The translations under genes and the position numbers were made by a program. 64,000 bases of DNA from assembly GCA_964414785.1 (NCBI GenBank), contig CAYPXZ010000010.1, forward strand, positions 1 through 64,000. The letters run 5' to 3'. Within the stretch, counting starts at the first letter, position 1. Every line of letters begins with the position of its first letter. Positions 8,931 through 18,401 of the stretch are shown here, in pieces. Source of the stretch: Palsa-1447 sp964414785 (lineage in GTDB: Bacteria > Verrucomicrobiota > Verrucomicrobiia > Opitutales > Opitutaceae). Below the pieces are notes generated by a model. The model ran no database searches and was not told where the DNA came from. It worked only from the letters and a program-made list of their open reading frames with translations.

Positions 8931-10255
8931 GGAGTTCCCGGTCTAGGACTGGCCGCTTCATCGAAAAGCTCAGCGAGTCTGTGGGTCATTCCCTTTGCGG
9001 TGAATGGGGCGAACTTTGTCCTGTCGTACTCGGTTACAATGCTCTTCCGTCCCGCCTTGAACCACTCGTTTGCGACGATTTCGGCTTCACGGTCGATATC
9101 GCCCGGGTTAACGAACGAGACGCGCATGCCGCAGTTGAGCGCGTTGGCGATAGCTATGACGGGGCTCTTGATGTTGAAGATGACGAGCATCGGTCGTCGC
9201 GCCAGAATGTAGGGGTATAGCTTTGATGCGCTGTAGGTGGGATCGTTTGAGCCCACGGCGAGGATGGCGTCGGCGTGCTGGAGGTAGTGGAGGGCCTCGA
9301 AATAGGGAACGCGATAGCATTGCTCGACCACATACTTTTCGACGCCCTCTGCGACAGCGATCGGCATGGCCCATTCGCGCCCGAGCGGGCGAGGCGCGTA
9401 GTCCGTGCCGATGAAGTGGAAACGCATCTTTTCGGCCTCGGCGGGACTCTCCGCGAGGAACTTCTTGAATCCCCGGAACACGATCGACAGCGAACTCGAC
9501 ATGTCCGGACCGCAACGGCCCGTGTACACGTGGTGAAAGTTGCCGTCCCCGAAGGGCACGAGCGGTTTCGGTGGCATGTACGTCCTCGCGGTTTCGAGGT
9601 CCTTTTCCGATGCCCCGAAAGGAAGGAGCTTCACGGAGTCGGAATCGAACCAGCTGTAATTCCTCGAGAGGGTGGGGCCGTAGGCGTCGGACACGGCGAT
9701 GATCCCCGAGGCGCTTCTGAGCACCTCGGGTTCACTTCGGCGCGCGCGCCACTGCGAGTAGGCGAACTTGAGCCTACCCCCGGGGGGGGGCGTTCCCGAC
9801 CGGGAGTAGTAGTCGTTGATCCATGGGTCCTGGTAATCGAGGAAGTAGGGGACGCCGAACTGCGTCTTCCAAAGGGGACCGAGGCGGAACGCCTCGAACT
9901 GGGTCGTGCTGAAGAAGACGAGGTCGAATCGCTCCTTTTTGAGGAGCTCCTCGCCGGCTTTTCGGAGGGCCCTCCCGCAACGAAGCCATAGACTGCCGAT
10001 GCCAAAACACCGGGTGTACCTCGGCGAGATGCCCCGCACCCGGATAATCCGGATGTCCGCAGGGTAGGTCTTCTCGAGCAAAGGCTCCACGACTCCGCCC
10101 TCGACGCTTTCCGGGGTCACGGCCAGCACGGTCGGCTCCCAGCCGCATTCCCTGAGGTACGGCAGCAAGAGCCTTGTCCGCTGCATGTCGGGGGCGTTTA
10201 CCGGCGCAAAATGGGGCGAGACGATCAGGACCTTGCGAAGATGCGGGTTGGTCAT
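8927..10255 (-). CDS. Glycosyltransferase-like protein, GT4 type
   Basis: The 442 aa protein opens with VLIVSPHFAPVNAPDMQRTR, the PHFPP-like acceptor-domain start of WbuB/WcaI-type GT4 enzymes. It has a central region with YFLDYQDPW and a C-terminal GT-B domain in which the usual glutamate-rich donor loop is degenerate (ADAILAVGSNDPTYSASKLYPYILARRPML). It may therefore be an atypical transferase. It sits between another GT4 gene and a PIG-L deacetylase with four-base overlaps on both sides. Catalytic activity is inferred from fold only. Confidence 0.76.
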   Translation of the reverse strand: MTNPHLRKVLIVSPHFAPVNAPDMQRTRLLLPYLRECGWEPTVLAVTPESVEGGVVEPLLEKTYPADIRIIRVRGISPRYTRCFGIGSLWLRCGRALRKAGEELLKKERFDLVFFSTTQFEAFRLGPLWKTQFGVPYFLDYQDPWINDYYSRSGTPPPGGRLKFAYSQWRARRSEPEVLRSASGIIAVSDAYGPTLSRNYSWFDSDSVKLLPFGASEKDLETARTYMPPKPLVPFGDGNFHHVYTGRCGPDMSSSLSIVFRGFKKFLAESPAEAEKMRFHFIGTDYAPRPLGREWAMPIAVAEGVEKYVVEQCYRVPYFEALHYLQHADAILAVGSNDPTYSASKLYPYILARRPMLVIFNIKSPVIAIANALNCGMRVSFVNPGDIDREAEIVANEWFKAGRKSIVTEYDRTKFAPFTAKGMTHRLAELFDEAASPRPGTP

Positions 10256-11088
10256 CTGTTGCCCTGATGCTCGATCAGAAATTCCTCGACGCCAAGAAAC
10301 ATAGATTCAAAGCCGGCCGGGAGCGCGGGTCTAGTGTCGGGGGCGATAGCCCGGGTCTGCGAGGCATAGCACGCGATTGCCCGGGCCTTGGTCGCGCGAA
10401 CCGACCCAAGCCTTGACCGCCAGATCCGGCCGGATTCGAGGACGGCCGGCAGGAGGAGAACGGGGTTCCACAGCGACCAAACGGGGAACTCCAGAACACG
10501 TGGCTTGATGCCGGATTTCCCGATCGCCCGGCTGGCCAGGACGAACGACTGCTCATGCTCAGAGCTTCCGTCGTTTCTGTAGGGAAGGAGCAAGGTGTCG
10601 GGATGAACCACCCGCAGCCGTTCCGATATCCGATCGACAATGCTCGACGACTGCTCGACGGAGAGGTGCGCAAGGCTTCCGTCGGGCACATCGAGAAAGG
10701 ACACGTTCGCCCAATCCACCCCGAGCGCCTCGGCCGCGGAGCGGGCCTCAGCCCTTCTCAGGCTCACCATCTCGGCCCTTGAAACCGCAGGGTTGCCCAA
10801 GTGCGAGGCTCCGCCGTCAGTCACAAAAAGGATGTATATGTGGACCCCCTCACTTCCCATGGCGGCGAGCGTTCCACCGCAGCCGAATGTCTCGTCATCG
10901 GGGTGGGGTGAAATCACCAGTGCCCTCCGGATGCCGGCGCACCCAAAACGGCGGCTTCTCATGCGCAATGCTAGGCCGAGCGCTCCGGAGGCAGCCCTTC
11001 GCAGAAAGCGCTTACCCCGCTTCGTCCTCGACCAGCCCATCGTGACGAGAGCGGCGGTCCCTGAGATGAATTGGTAGGTGCTTTTCAA
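10252..11088 (-). CDS. PIG-L family N-acetylglucosaminyl deacetylase
   Basis: Zinc-dependent deacetylase of the PIG-L/LmbE superfamily, which removes the acetyl group from GlcNAc-containing lipids or small molecules. The metal-binding ISPHPDDETFGCGG lies near residues 57-70, with FVTDGGASH and a later LPYRNDGSSEHEQS that would supply the remaining ligand. The length of 278 aa is normal. An N-terminal hydrophobic stretch (YQFISGTAALVTMGW) could be a membrane contact. Inside a glycosyltransferase operon the likely role is partial deacetylation of a lipid-linked sugar, which is an inference from position. Confidence 0.87.
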   Translation of the reverse strand: MKSTYQFISGTAALVTMGWSRTKRGKRFLRRAASGALGLALRMRSRRFGCAGIRRALVISPHPDDETFGCGGTLAAMGSEGVHIYILFVTDGGASHLGNPAVSRAEMVSLRRAEARSAAEALGVDWANVSFLDVPDGSLAHLSVEQSSSIVDRISERLRVVHPDTLLLPYRNDGSSEHEQSFVLASRAIGKSGIKPRVLEFPVWSLWNPVLLLPAVLESGRIWRSRLGSVRATKARAIACYASQTRAIAPDTRPALPAGFESMFLGVEEFLIEHQGNR

Positions 11089-11093
11089 GCCTC

Positions 11094-12659
11094 TTAGTTC
11101 GAGGTTGCTGCGGGCTCCGGGTCAGATCTGGTGATCACCGTCCTCTGGACGAAGGGATAGCTCGCCACGACAATGACGATCATGGATTGGAAAGTGGCGG
11201 TGACAAAAACGCTGGCCACCATCTCGAAGGAGTTCACGAGGCTCAGTAACATGCAAAGGCAGAGGAATCCCTCGGTTGAGACGATCAGTTTCCTGGCGCT
11301 TGCCTTCTCGATCCAGGCGAAGAAGACCCCCAGAAATATGCCCAGTAGGACCGTACCCTCGATCGGGCCAAAATTGCCATAGGCCTCGGGAAGCAGTCCC
11401 CAGGCGATGTAGGTCGTGAACGTGGACGCAAGATCCTGGCGACCGAAGTGCACATTGAGCATCACCTGCCCCTCATGGCTGCGGGGCTTGTTGGGCCAAA
11501 GGACCCTTGGGATCAGAAGGGGCGGGATCAGCGAGTAGCTCGCGCCGTGGAGCGTATCGATGTGGCCCGCCTGGACCGCATCGATGACAAAAAGCATGTT
11601 CTGCAGGTTGTCGATCCGGTCGAGAAGGGTCTGGTTCTTGTTTGTCAGCGCGAGACCCTGGTCGTTTGCGGAAACGGGAGTCACGTTGTTATCCAGCAGT
11701 CCGTTGTAGCTGGCCTCGGCCCATTCCATGTAGAGCGAGGGCAGCTGGACCGTCGTAATTTCGACAGCCGACCGGTCATCGTTGCCCCAATAACGGCTTC
11801 TCATCGTCGTCTTGCCGATATTCAGGAACGACAGCAACGCCATCGTCACGGTCAGATAGCGCCACGGGATTCGCCCGCTTCCCCAGAAGAAGCCGATGGC
11901 GGCGGTGATCAAGTTTGCCGCCGCCGCGGCCAGGAGGAAGCCATCCGCCGAAATCATCGTGTTGATGACGAGCGATGCGTAAAAGACGGTTTTCTGGACA
12001 AGCGATGCTTCGCCGCTTCCCACCTCCATCGAGATCAAGAAGACCCCGCAGGCGTTCATCACGGAGAGAAGCGTGTTCAGAATCGAGTCGGCGCCGTTGG
12101 GGAGAAACAGGTAGAAGGCGCCGAGGAGGTTCTGTGATTGCAGGGCAAGGAATGCCGTCGACCCGATCACCATGCCAAACCCCAGCTGGGTCATGCCCTT
12201 GGATCCTGTCTTCTTGTATTCGCGCAACGCATGGCAGACGGGGCGCGAGGGGGAGAAGACCTGCATTGCCATCCACCACGAGACCGCCATCGCAAGGTCA
12301 AAGGACAAGACCTCCAATCCTGCGTTGAATACGAACAGGGGTGAGTAGGTCGTGATCGTCTCGTGGTTCGTCACGATCGGAATCCCGTAAATGATCAGGT
12401 TCTGCACCGCCATGAGGGGCACGAGCGGCAGGCCGGTCGCACGACTGCACCAAATGCCAAGTGCGAGGCAGGTCCCGAACCCGATGAAGGCAAATGCGCT
12501 CGCGCCCGGCGAGCCCACCCCTGTCAGGTGCAGCACCTCAACCAGGACCAAGCCCACAATCGGGATGATAAGCCGGCGAATGGCTTTTCGCGCCATCTGG
12601 CCCAATGCGCCGATTTCAGCGTGTCGGTCGACGGAAGAGCTCAAGTGAGCGGTGCTCAT
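11094..12659 (-). CDS. O-antigen polymerase Wzy-like membrane protein
   Basis: Polytopic inner-membrane protein of 521 aa with roughly a dozen hydrophobic segments. The decisive region is periplasmic: SLIPPLLIPRVLWPNKPRSHEGQ, followed by YIAWGLLPEAYGNFGPIEG and a membrane helix. The IPR-lWPnKP and E.y.NFG..G motifs are seen in Wzy-type polymerases that join lipid-linked repeat units. It starts the co-linear run that continues to the sugar-phosphate transferase, 6 bp ahead of the PIG-L gene. The unrelated WaaL-like protein in the same operon could then be the ligase. Confidence 0.8.
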   Translation of the reverse strand: MSTAHLSSSVDRHAEIGALGQMARKAIRRLIIPIVGLVLVEVLHLTGVGSPGASAFAFIGFGTCLALGIWCSRATGLPLVPLMAVQNLIIYGIPIVTNHETITTYSPLFVFNAGLEVLSFDLAMAVSWWMAMQVFSPSRPVCHALREYKKTGSKGMTQLGFGMVIGSTAFLALQSQNLLGAFYLFLPNGADSILNTLLSVMNACGVFLISMEVGSGEASLVQKTVFYASLVINTMISADGFLLAAAAANLITAAIGFFWGSGRIPWRYLTVTMALLSFLNIGKTTMRSRYWGNDDRSAVEITTVQLPSLYMEWAEASYNGLLDNNVTPVSANDQGLALTNKNQTLLDRIDNLQNMLFVIDAVQAGHIDTLHGASYSLIPPLLIPRVLWPNKPRSHEGQVMLNVHFGRQDLASTFTTYIAWGLLPEAYGNFGPIEGTVLLGIFLGVFFAWIEKASARKLIVSTEGFLCLCMLLSLVNSFEMVASVFVTATFQSMIVIVVASYPFVQRTVITRSDPEPAATSN

Positions 12660-12831
12660 GGAGTCGTCACACTGCAGGAGGTGATGTATTGCCCAGCGCG
12701 GAGTTCAGTGTCGAAGAGGGTTCGCACGGCACGTCCGCCCCCAGCTGGATCGCATGAGGGGGCAATGTGCTCGTATTCCCAGTAGGCAAATGGCGACTCC
12801 GGAACCCGGGGACTGGCCGAGATGGCGTTTT

Positions 12832-14085
12832 TCACGGGGGAGGAGGAAGGACGCGGCCGACCGAACGAAGAAGGACCCCCTTCTCGATGTCCCAGCAGAA
12901 ACGTTTCCGGGCCAGCTCCCGGGCGAAGATCCGGGCCCGCGCCATTCGAGGAGGGTCGGCAAAGAACGAGTCCAGAAGCGATGCCGTCTCGACGGTGCGG
13001 GTGATATCGGACAAAAGTCCGGCATCGCCCAGTTCGGGTGCGAGGGCACGCTGGGCGGAGGTGTCCGACAGGAGCTGTGGAATTTCGGCCGTGACATACG
13101 TGAACACCTTGTTGGTGAGGCAGAGGTCCCGATTAAGGGGGACCTTCTCCTCGATGGATAGCCCCAGGTCTGCCGCCGCGGCCAGCCTTGCCATCTCGCC
13201 TGGCGGGCCGGGCGGAAGGAACCGAACGGGCCGCTTCAACCCCGCGTTGCGGGCGAGGGAGCCGAGAAGAGACGAGTACCCCGGTGTGACGAATCCCCTG
13301 AGATGCAGCTCCACAGGTGTGCGCATCCGCCCAGCGATCCTGATGATCTCCTCGAGGCCGCGTCCGTGCCCAATGCTCTGGGAGAACCAATAGAGAATCG
13401 CGGGCCGCTCCTCCGTTATCTCCATGGGAATCCTCGCCTCCGAAGGAGCCATCGAGCGTGGGAAGACATTCAGCACGGTCTCCGGATGCACCCCATATGA
13501 CTGCGCATACGCTTGCGCGATCAGCGGGGATGAGCACGTCAACGGCTGGCAGCGGGGGAGAAGCGCGGCCTGAAGGATGCTGCGCGCTCGTGCCTCGACC
13601 GGATCGGCAATGGCCTCGTTGGTTTCGGCGTCATGGAAATCCTCGATGTCGAAGCCAAAACGGGCGCTGCGCGCGCTCGCCGCCGTGGCCGCCACGTGGA
13701 GTGACGAGAGGGAGTGCCCGATATAAAGCTCGGCCGGGATTTGCGCGGCGGCGCGCGCAAGATGGAACGATTCCGCGTACTGCGCGCGTGCGGCAATGCC
13801 CAACCGGTCCGAGCCGGAGAAACGGATCAGGTAGCGGGCAAATTGCCGTGCAAGTTTTCTGGCGCGGACGGCAGGGCCCGTGCGCGTGTTCACCCGGGTA
13901 TGTTTCCAGCTCGCGCCGCGGAGGATATCGGAGTCAAGGGCGTCCGCCGGGGGAAATGGGGCCCCGGATATCACATGCACCGCGTAGCCCGCCTCCGCCA
14001 GCGCATCGGCGCTCTTGACGAGTCTCGGGGCGGACGCGACGTGGCTTGGCGTGATCAGGCAGATGTGGGGTGTCTTCTCGGTCAT
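12832..14085 (-). CDS. GT4-like glycosyltransferase
   Basis: The 417 aa protein starts at ATG 14085, which overlaps the previous stop as ATGA; longer in-frame starts would lie inside that gene. The N-terminal domain reads HICLITPSHVASAPRLVKSADALAEAGY, with the acceptor-side pattern of GT4 enzymes. A middle segment (YIGHSLSSLHVAATAA) and a C-terminal domain (LYWFSQSIGHGRGLEEIIRIAG, then FLPPGPPGEMARLAAAADLGLSIEE) complete a GT-B fold. The stretch 12660-12831 after it holds no gene I can support and separates it from the Wzy-like gene. Specificity is unknown. Confidence 0.8.
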   Translation of the reverse strand: MTEKTPHICLITPSHVASAPRLVKSADALAEAGYAVHVISGAPFPPADALDSDILRGASWKHTRVNTRTGPAVRARKLARQFARYLIRFSGSDRLGIAARAQYAESFHLARAAAQIPAELYIGHSLSSLHVAATAASARSARFGFDIEDFHDAETNEAIADPVEARARSILQAALLPRCQPLTCSSPLIAQAYAQSYGVHPETVLNVFPRSMAPSEARIPMEITEERPAILYWFSQSIGHGRGLEEIIRIAGRMRTPVELHLRGFVTPGYSSLLGSLARNAGLKRPVRFLPPGPPGEMARLAAAADLGLSIEEKVPLNRDLCLTNKVFTYVTAEIPQLLSDTSAQRALAPELGDAGLLSDITRTVETASLLDSFFADPPRMARARIFARELARKRFCWDIEKGVLLRSVGRVLPPPP

Positions 14086-15353
14086 TTTCCCGGGCCAAAG
14101 GCCCCCTCGCTCCGAAGCACGTCGGTCAGCATTCTGCGATAGTCGGACCACTGCCAGCGCGCCGCGGTCTCGAGCGCTTGCTCGCGCATCGCCCGCAGCT
14201 CGCCCCGGTGGGAAATGCACCATTCAATGGCCCCGGCGATTGCGTCCGCGTCGCCGGCCCTTATCAGCAGGCCATTCTTGCCGTTCTCCACCTGGTCGGA
14301 GACTCCCGCGCTGCTTGTCGTGATCACGGGCAGCCCGCGCGACCAAGCTTCAGTCGCCACCATGCCGAACCCGTCGCAAAGCGTCGGGAACATGAGCGCG
14401 TCGCCCTCTTGGTAGCGCTCCATAAGCTCGTTATGGGGAATCGACCCCACAAACTCGATACCCTCGGGCACGGGATGAATGACGCGGTCGGGAAGTGCGA
14501 TTGTGCCGTACACCTTAAGGCGGGCATGGCGGCCAAGGCCGCCTGAACGCCATGCCTCAAGGAGATAGTGGGCTCCCTTTCGCATGCTGAAATTTCCCGC
14601 CCAGATGAATAGCGGCTTTGTGTTCTCACCGGCCCTCGTATGCAGGGCCTCGGACCTGGGAATCGTTGCCGGCGCCCCCAAGGGAACGATCCGAACCCGG
14701 CCTACGTCGAGCCCTGCACTCACGAAACTGCGTTTAGTGTACTCGGAGCTTACAATCACGGTGTCGGCGAGTCGCCATTCGGCCCGGCGCCTTGCAGTGC
14801 GCCGGTCCTTCTGTTTTTCAATGTAGCGGACGTACGCTGTCCGGAGTTCCGGGAACTTTTCCAGTTCCGCCTCGAGTATCTGCTCAACGAGGAGCGTGTC
14901 CGGTGAGGGGATCTCGTAGATCACCTTAATCCCGAGTTGCTTCGCCCTCTCAAACGTGTGCAACGAGGCGTGCTCAAAACCGTAGACTCCGGTTAGGCCC
15001 TCCCGAAGGCTTCGCGCCACGGTCCGGTCAAATGCAATCTCCACATGCTCCCACACGTAGTCGGCCAGCCTCCCCCCTTTGTCGAGCGATGCGACGGACA
15101 GCCTCAAGAGCTCACCCCAAGGGTGTGTCTCAACCTTATTCAGGGGTACCTCGGTGATTGTCCGCCTTCGGAACCGGGAGGACAGGTCGCGTCCGACCAG
15201 GCGGCCGACAACCCCGGCAATACGTTGCGGTGCGCTCGAAGGATCGTCGCGAACAGACGTGACGAGCCGATCGAGCTGGCCCGCCTCGTTGAGCGCGCGG
15301 GCGGCCTGCTGAATTGAGGGCGCCACGCTCGATTGAAATATCGTCACGCTCAC
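14082..15353 (-). CDS. GT4 glycosyltransferase
   Basis: Glycosyltransferase of 423 aa with an N-terminal domain (SVTIFQSSVAPSIQQAARAL) and a long central region carrying YGFEHASLHTFERAKQLG and the basic segment KQKDRRTARRRAEWRLAD. The classic donor domain follows: FIWAGNFSMRKGAHYLLEAW and FPTLCDGFGMVATEAWSRGLPVI. The relatives are enzymes in cyanobacterial and verrucomicrobial polysaccharide clusters. It is the first gene of the overlapping part of the operon; 67 bp separate it from asparagine synthetase, so the operon promoter could be there or further upstream. Confidence 0.88.
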   Translation of the reverse strand: MSVTIFQSSVAPSIQQAARALNEAGQLDRLVTSVRDDPSSAPQRIAGVVGRLVGRDLSSRFRRRTITEVPLNKVETHPWGELLRLSVASLDKGGRLADYVWEHVEIAFDRTVARSLREGLTGVYGFEHASLHTFERAKQLGIKVIYEIPSPDTLLVEQILEAELEKFPELRTAYVRYIEKQKDRRTARRRAEWRLADTVIVSSEYTKRSFVSAGLDVGRVRIVPLGAPATIPRSEALHTRAGENTKPLFIWAGNFSMRKGAHYLLEAWRSGGLGRHARLKVYGTIALPDRVIHPVPEGIEFVGSIPHNELMERYQEGDALMFPTLCDGFGMVATEAWSRGLPVITTSSAGVSDQVENGKNGLLIRAGDADAIAGAIEWCISHRGELRAMREQALETAARWQWSDYRRMLTDVLRSEGAFGPGK

Positions 15354-15420
15354 GGGTTAATGGTGCGAAGGCGCCGCGAGCATACAGGGACGGTGGATTC
15401 CGGTGGGTGGGAGCCGGCCG

Positions 15421-17313
15421 TCATAGGGGGCTTTTCCGGCGATTGGTGAACGCTATCAAAATGGCAATGCTCCATACACGGGACCATTCACGGTCATCGC
15501 CTCCCACCTTGAAGCTCCGCCAAAGCCCCTGAACCGGCTGCGGTGAGAAGAAGCCGCTCTGGGCCACACTGGAATCGGAAAACGTTTCCTCAAGAAAGGG
15601 GCGCAGGTCCTTGCGCATCCAGATCGAGAAAGGAAGGGTGAAGCCGCGCTTCTTCCGCTTGAGCAGGCCCGGCGGCAGGATGTCGGCCGTGGCCTCTGCG
15701 AGGGCAGATTTTGGCCGCCGCCGGTCGTCCTTGAAGGAAGAGGGCTGGCCCCACAGCCACTCTATCAGGGGACGGTCGATGAATGGCACGCGCAGCTCTA
15801 TGGAGTGGCGCATGCTCATCACGTCGCTGTCGCGGAGAAGGACGTCGGCCATGTAGGTGCGAAGCTCCCATGCGCTCAGTGTCTGGAATGAATCACCTGT
15901 GCCTACCTCCGCGCGGAGCGCCGAGAGGGCGGGGTGGAATGGCGTGGAGGACCTTGACCCTTCGAGAAGGTCAGGGGCCAGCATGGAATTGAGCCTCGAT
16001 TCCGAGAATACCCTTCGCTGAAGACTCGCCAGCTCCTGAATGTCGCGGGCGTTCCTGAGAAAGTCCGAGAGCTTGCGCGCGCGAACGCCCCCGGATTCAA
16101 GCGGCTTCAGGAGCATCCTACGCAGCGCTTCGGGGAGCCGGAGCCATGCAGGCAGGGCGCTAGCGATACGCGGGAGCGCCCGAAACGAAGGGTATCCGCC
16201 GAAAAGCTCGTCGCCGCCCAGGCCCGAGAGCGCCACTTTGACGCCGCCCTCCTGGGCCGTCTGGCTGACATAGAACGTGTTGACGCCGTCTCCGGTCGGC
16301 TGGTCATAGGCTGAAAGTATCTTGTCGAGGTCGCGCGCAACCTCGTCGCCCGTCAGGATCCTGGTGTGGTGCACGGCGCCGAAGTGCCTTGCGCTTATCT
16401 CGGCGTAGTCGGCCTCCGAGTAGTTGTCCTCCTCAAAGCCGATCGAGAAGGTCTGGAGGGCGTTGCTCGAAACCCGCGACATGAGGCCGGCGACCACCGC
16501 CGAATCGAGGCCTCCGGAGAGGAATGCGCCTACGGGGACGTCGGCAAGGACGTGCGCTTGGATCGAATTCTCAAGGCGGGACCTCAATTCGGTGATGAAC
16601 TCCCCTCGGGTCGAGCAGGCCTTCCCGCCTTGGGGTATGGACGCCAGGCTCCACCATTGTCGGACCGTTAGCTCCCCCGAGCGGAAGCTCAGGCAATGTC
16701 CCGGCAGCAGGCACGAGATCCCGCGGTAGATTGTCCTTGGGGCCGGCACCGCGAGCCAGGCGAGATAGTCCGCGACCGCCTCGGGATCGACCACAGCGGG
16801 AACCAGCTGTCCGGCGATCAGGGCTGAGATCTCGGAGGCGAGGGAAAGGCGCTTCCCGTCCAGGCAGAAATACAAGGGTTTGATCCCGAAGGCGTCGCGG
16901 GCGGCAAGAAGCTCCTGTGCGTGCGAATCCCACAACAGGAAGGCAAACATTCCCCGAAGGCGGGCGAGGGCCTCCTCTCCCCACTGGGCCAGGGCCGCAA
17001 GCAGGACCTCGGTGTCACAGCGGGTGCGGAACGGCCAACCGAGCGACTCAAGCTCGTCCCTAAGCTGGCGGTGGTTGTAAATCGCCCCATTGAACACGAT
17101 CGTGAACCGTCCGTCCGGAGTGGACATCGGTTGATGCCCGTTTGCCGGGTCAAAAATAGCGAGGCGGCGCATCCCGAGCGTTGCACATCCCGACGACGCA
17201 AGGCCCGAGTCATCGGGCCCTCGGTGGATCATTGATGCGCACATCCCCTGGACGGATGCCTCCCGCGACGCCATTGGTAGGCGCTCGTCAATGAGTCCAG
17301 CTATGCCGCACAT
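15421..17313 (-). CDS. asnB: Asparagine synthase (glutamine-hydrolysing), AsnB type
   Basis: Two-domain amidotransferase of 630 aa. The N-terminal Ntn glutaminase domain begins MCGIAGL, so Cys2 is the nucleophile after methionine removal, which fixes the start at 17313. The synthetase domain carries the ATP pyrophosphatase loop FLSGGLDSAVVAGL near residues 255-268 and the later GLGGDELFGGYP. The paralogues found inside polysaccharide clusters often amidate sugar carboxylates (WbpS type), so the substrate here may be a uronic acid, not aspartate. That functional choice is an inference from location. Confidence 0.92.
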   Translation of the reverse strand: MCGIAGLIDERLPMASREASVQGMCASMIHRGPDDSGLASSGCATLGMRRLAIFDPANGHQPMSTPDGRFTIVFNGAIYNHRQLRDELESLGWPFRTRCDTEVLLAALAQWGEEALARLRGMFAFLLWDSHAQELLAARDAFGIKPLYFCLDGKRLSLASEISALIAGQLVPAVVDPEAVADYLAWLAVPAPRTIYRGISCLLPGHCLSFRSGELTVRQWWSLASIPQGGKACSTRGEFITELRSRLENSIQAHVLADVPVGAFLSGGLDSAVVAGLMSRVSSNALQTFSIGFEEDNYSEADYAEISARHFGAVHHTRILTGDEVARDLDKILSAYDQPTGDGVNTFYVSQTAQEGGVKVALSGLGGDELFGGYPSFRALPRIASALPAWLRLPEALRRMLLKPLESGGVRARKLSDFLRNARDIQELASLQRRVFSESRLNSMLAPDLLEGSRSSTPFHPALSALRAEVGTGDSFQTLSAWELRTYMADVLLRDSDVMSMRHSIELRVPFIDRPLIEWLWGQPSSFKDDRRRPKSALAEATADILPPGLLKRKKRGFTLPFSIWMRKDLRPFLEETFSDSSVAQSGFFSPQPVQGLWRSFKVGGDDREWSRVWSIAILIAFTNRRKSPL

Positions 17314-17452
17314 ATTTCTTGGAAAAGCTTCGCCCCGTCGCTTCTGAGAAAAACGACGATCGGATACCGCGAATACTCGCACATCGGGTTCTGGCCAATT
17401 GAGATACCAACGGCATGGCCTAGCTGGCGCAACCCTTCAGGGGGTCGTAGTT

Positions 17453-17998
17453 TCACGCAGCCACCGACTTTGAAATCTCGGCCGCCTTGTCGTTGGAAAC
17501 GAGTGCCGCGACCAGCGCGAAACCGAAGTCCAGTGCCGTGCCGGCCCCGCGGGAAGTGATCAGGCGTCCGTCGCATACGACGCGCTCCCCACCAAGCGCA
17601 GAGGGAAGTTCCGCGGCGACGGAGGGGTGGGCCGTGTGCCGCTTCCCGTCCAGGACACCGGCATCCTTGAGAACGACGGGAGCGGCGCAAATGGCGGCGA
17701 TCCAACCTTCCGACGCATTCTGGCGCCGCAAGAGGGCCAGGACGCGGGCGTCTGCCCGTAGGCGTGCGACGCCGGGTCCGCCGGGTAGAAGGATGCAGTC
17801 AAACACAGCGCCTTCAACCGCCGTCAGCGTAGTATCGGCGTGGAGCGTAACGCCGGAGCGACCCGTCACATGCATCCCGTCGCCCAGTGACGCGGTCGTC
17901 ACCAGCGCGCCCGCACGCCTGAGAAGATCGACGGGGGTAACGAACTCAATTTCCTCAAATCCCTCGGCAAGAACCACCAGGACTGTGGGTGCGGCCAT
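17453..17998 (-). CDS. DJ-1/PfpI family protein (YajL/ThiJ-like)
   Basis: Cytosolic class I glutamine-amidotransferase-like fold, 181 aa. The start MAAPTVLVVLAEGFEEIE contains the conserved glutamate, LLPGGPG comes mid-protein and the nucleophile elbow AAICAAP holds the reactive cysteine; TSRGAGTALDFGFALV is the C-terminal signature of the YajL subgroup. Members act as protein chaperones or deglycase/glyoxalase-like enzymes, so the reaction cannot be stated. The start at 17998 is preferred over an upstream extension that lacks family sequence. It is divergent from the ybaB-recR pair. Confidence 0.9.
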   Translation of the reverse strand: MAAPTVLVVLAEGFEEIEFVTPVDLLRRAGALVTTASLGDGMHVTGRSGVTLHADTTLTAVEGAVFDCILLPGGPGVARLRADARVLALLRRQNASEGWIAAICAAPVVLKDAGVLDGKRHTAHPSVAAELPSALGGERVVCDGRLITSRGAGTALDFGFALVAALVSNDKAAEISKSVAA

Positions 17999-18091
17999 GT
18001 CGCCATTCAATACCTCCGCCTGGGGATTCACACGGAAATTCCTCCAAAAACGCCTCGTTATTCCCCACGCGTGGAGCATACTGGCGTCCTT

Positions 18092-18400
18092 ATGGCAGGC
18101 GTCGGCAAACTCCTAAAGACAGCTCAGAAGATGCAGCGTTCGATTGAGACGCTTCAGACGGCTTTGGATTCCATGGAGATTGAGGTCGCAGCCGGAGGCG
18201 GGGCGGTGAAGGTCAAAGTGGCGGCCTCGGGCAGGTTCATCTCTCTTGTCCTTGACCCCGAGTTTTTGAAGGAGGACCCAAAGGTCGTGTCGGATACCAT
18301 CCTCGCGGCCGTCCAGGATGCCGCCAAGAAGGCCAAGGAATTGAACGAGAGCGAGATGCAGAAAGTCACCTCGGCTTTCCAGATGCCGGGAATCTTCTGA
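18092..18400 (+). CDS. ybaB: YbaB/EbfC nucleoid-associated protein
   Basis: Small (102 aa) DNA-binding dimer. It has the N-terminal helix KLLKTAQKMQRSIETLQTAL, the strand region VAAGGGAVKVKVAASGRF and the helix DTILAAVQDAAKKAKEL, all typical of the family, which binds DNA and affects nucleoid structure. It is followed by recR after a single base, the conserved ybaB-recR arrangement of many bacteria. The start is ATG 18092; an upstream codon would add residues with no family match. Confidence 0.93.
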   Translation: MAGVGKLLKTAQKMQRSIETLQTALDSMEIEVAAGGGAVKVKVAASGRFISLVLDPEFLKEDPKVVSDTILAAVQDAAKKAKELNESEMQKVTSAFQMPGIF

Positions 18401-18401
18401 C

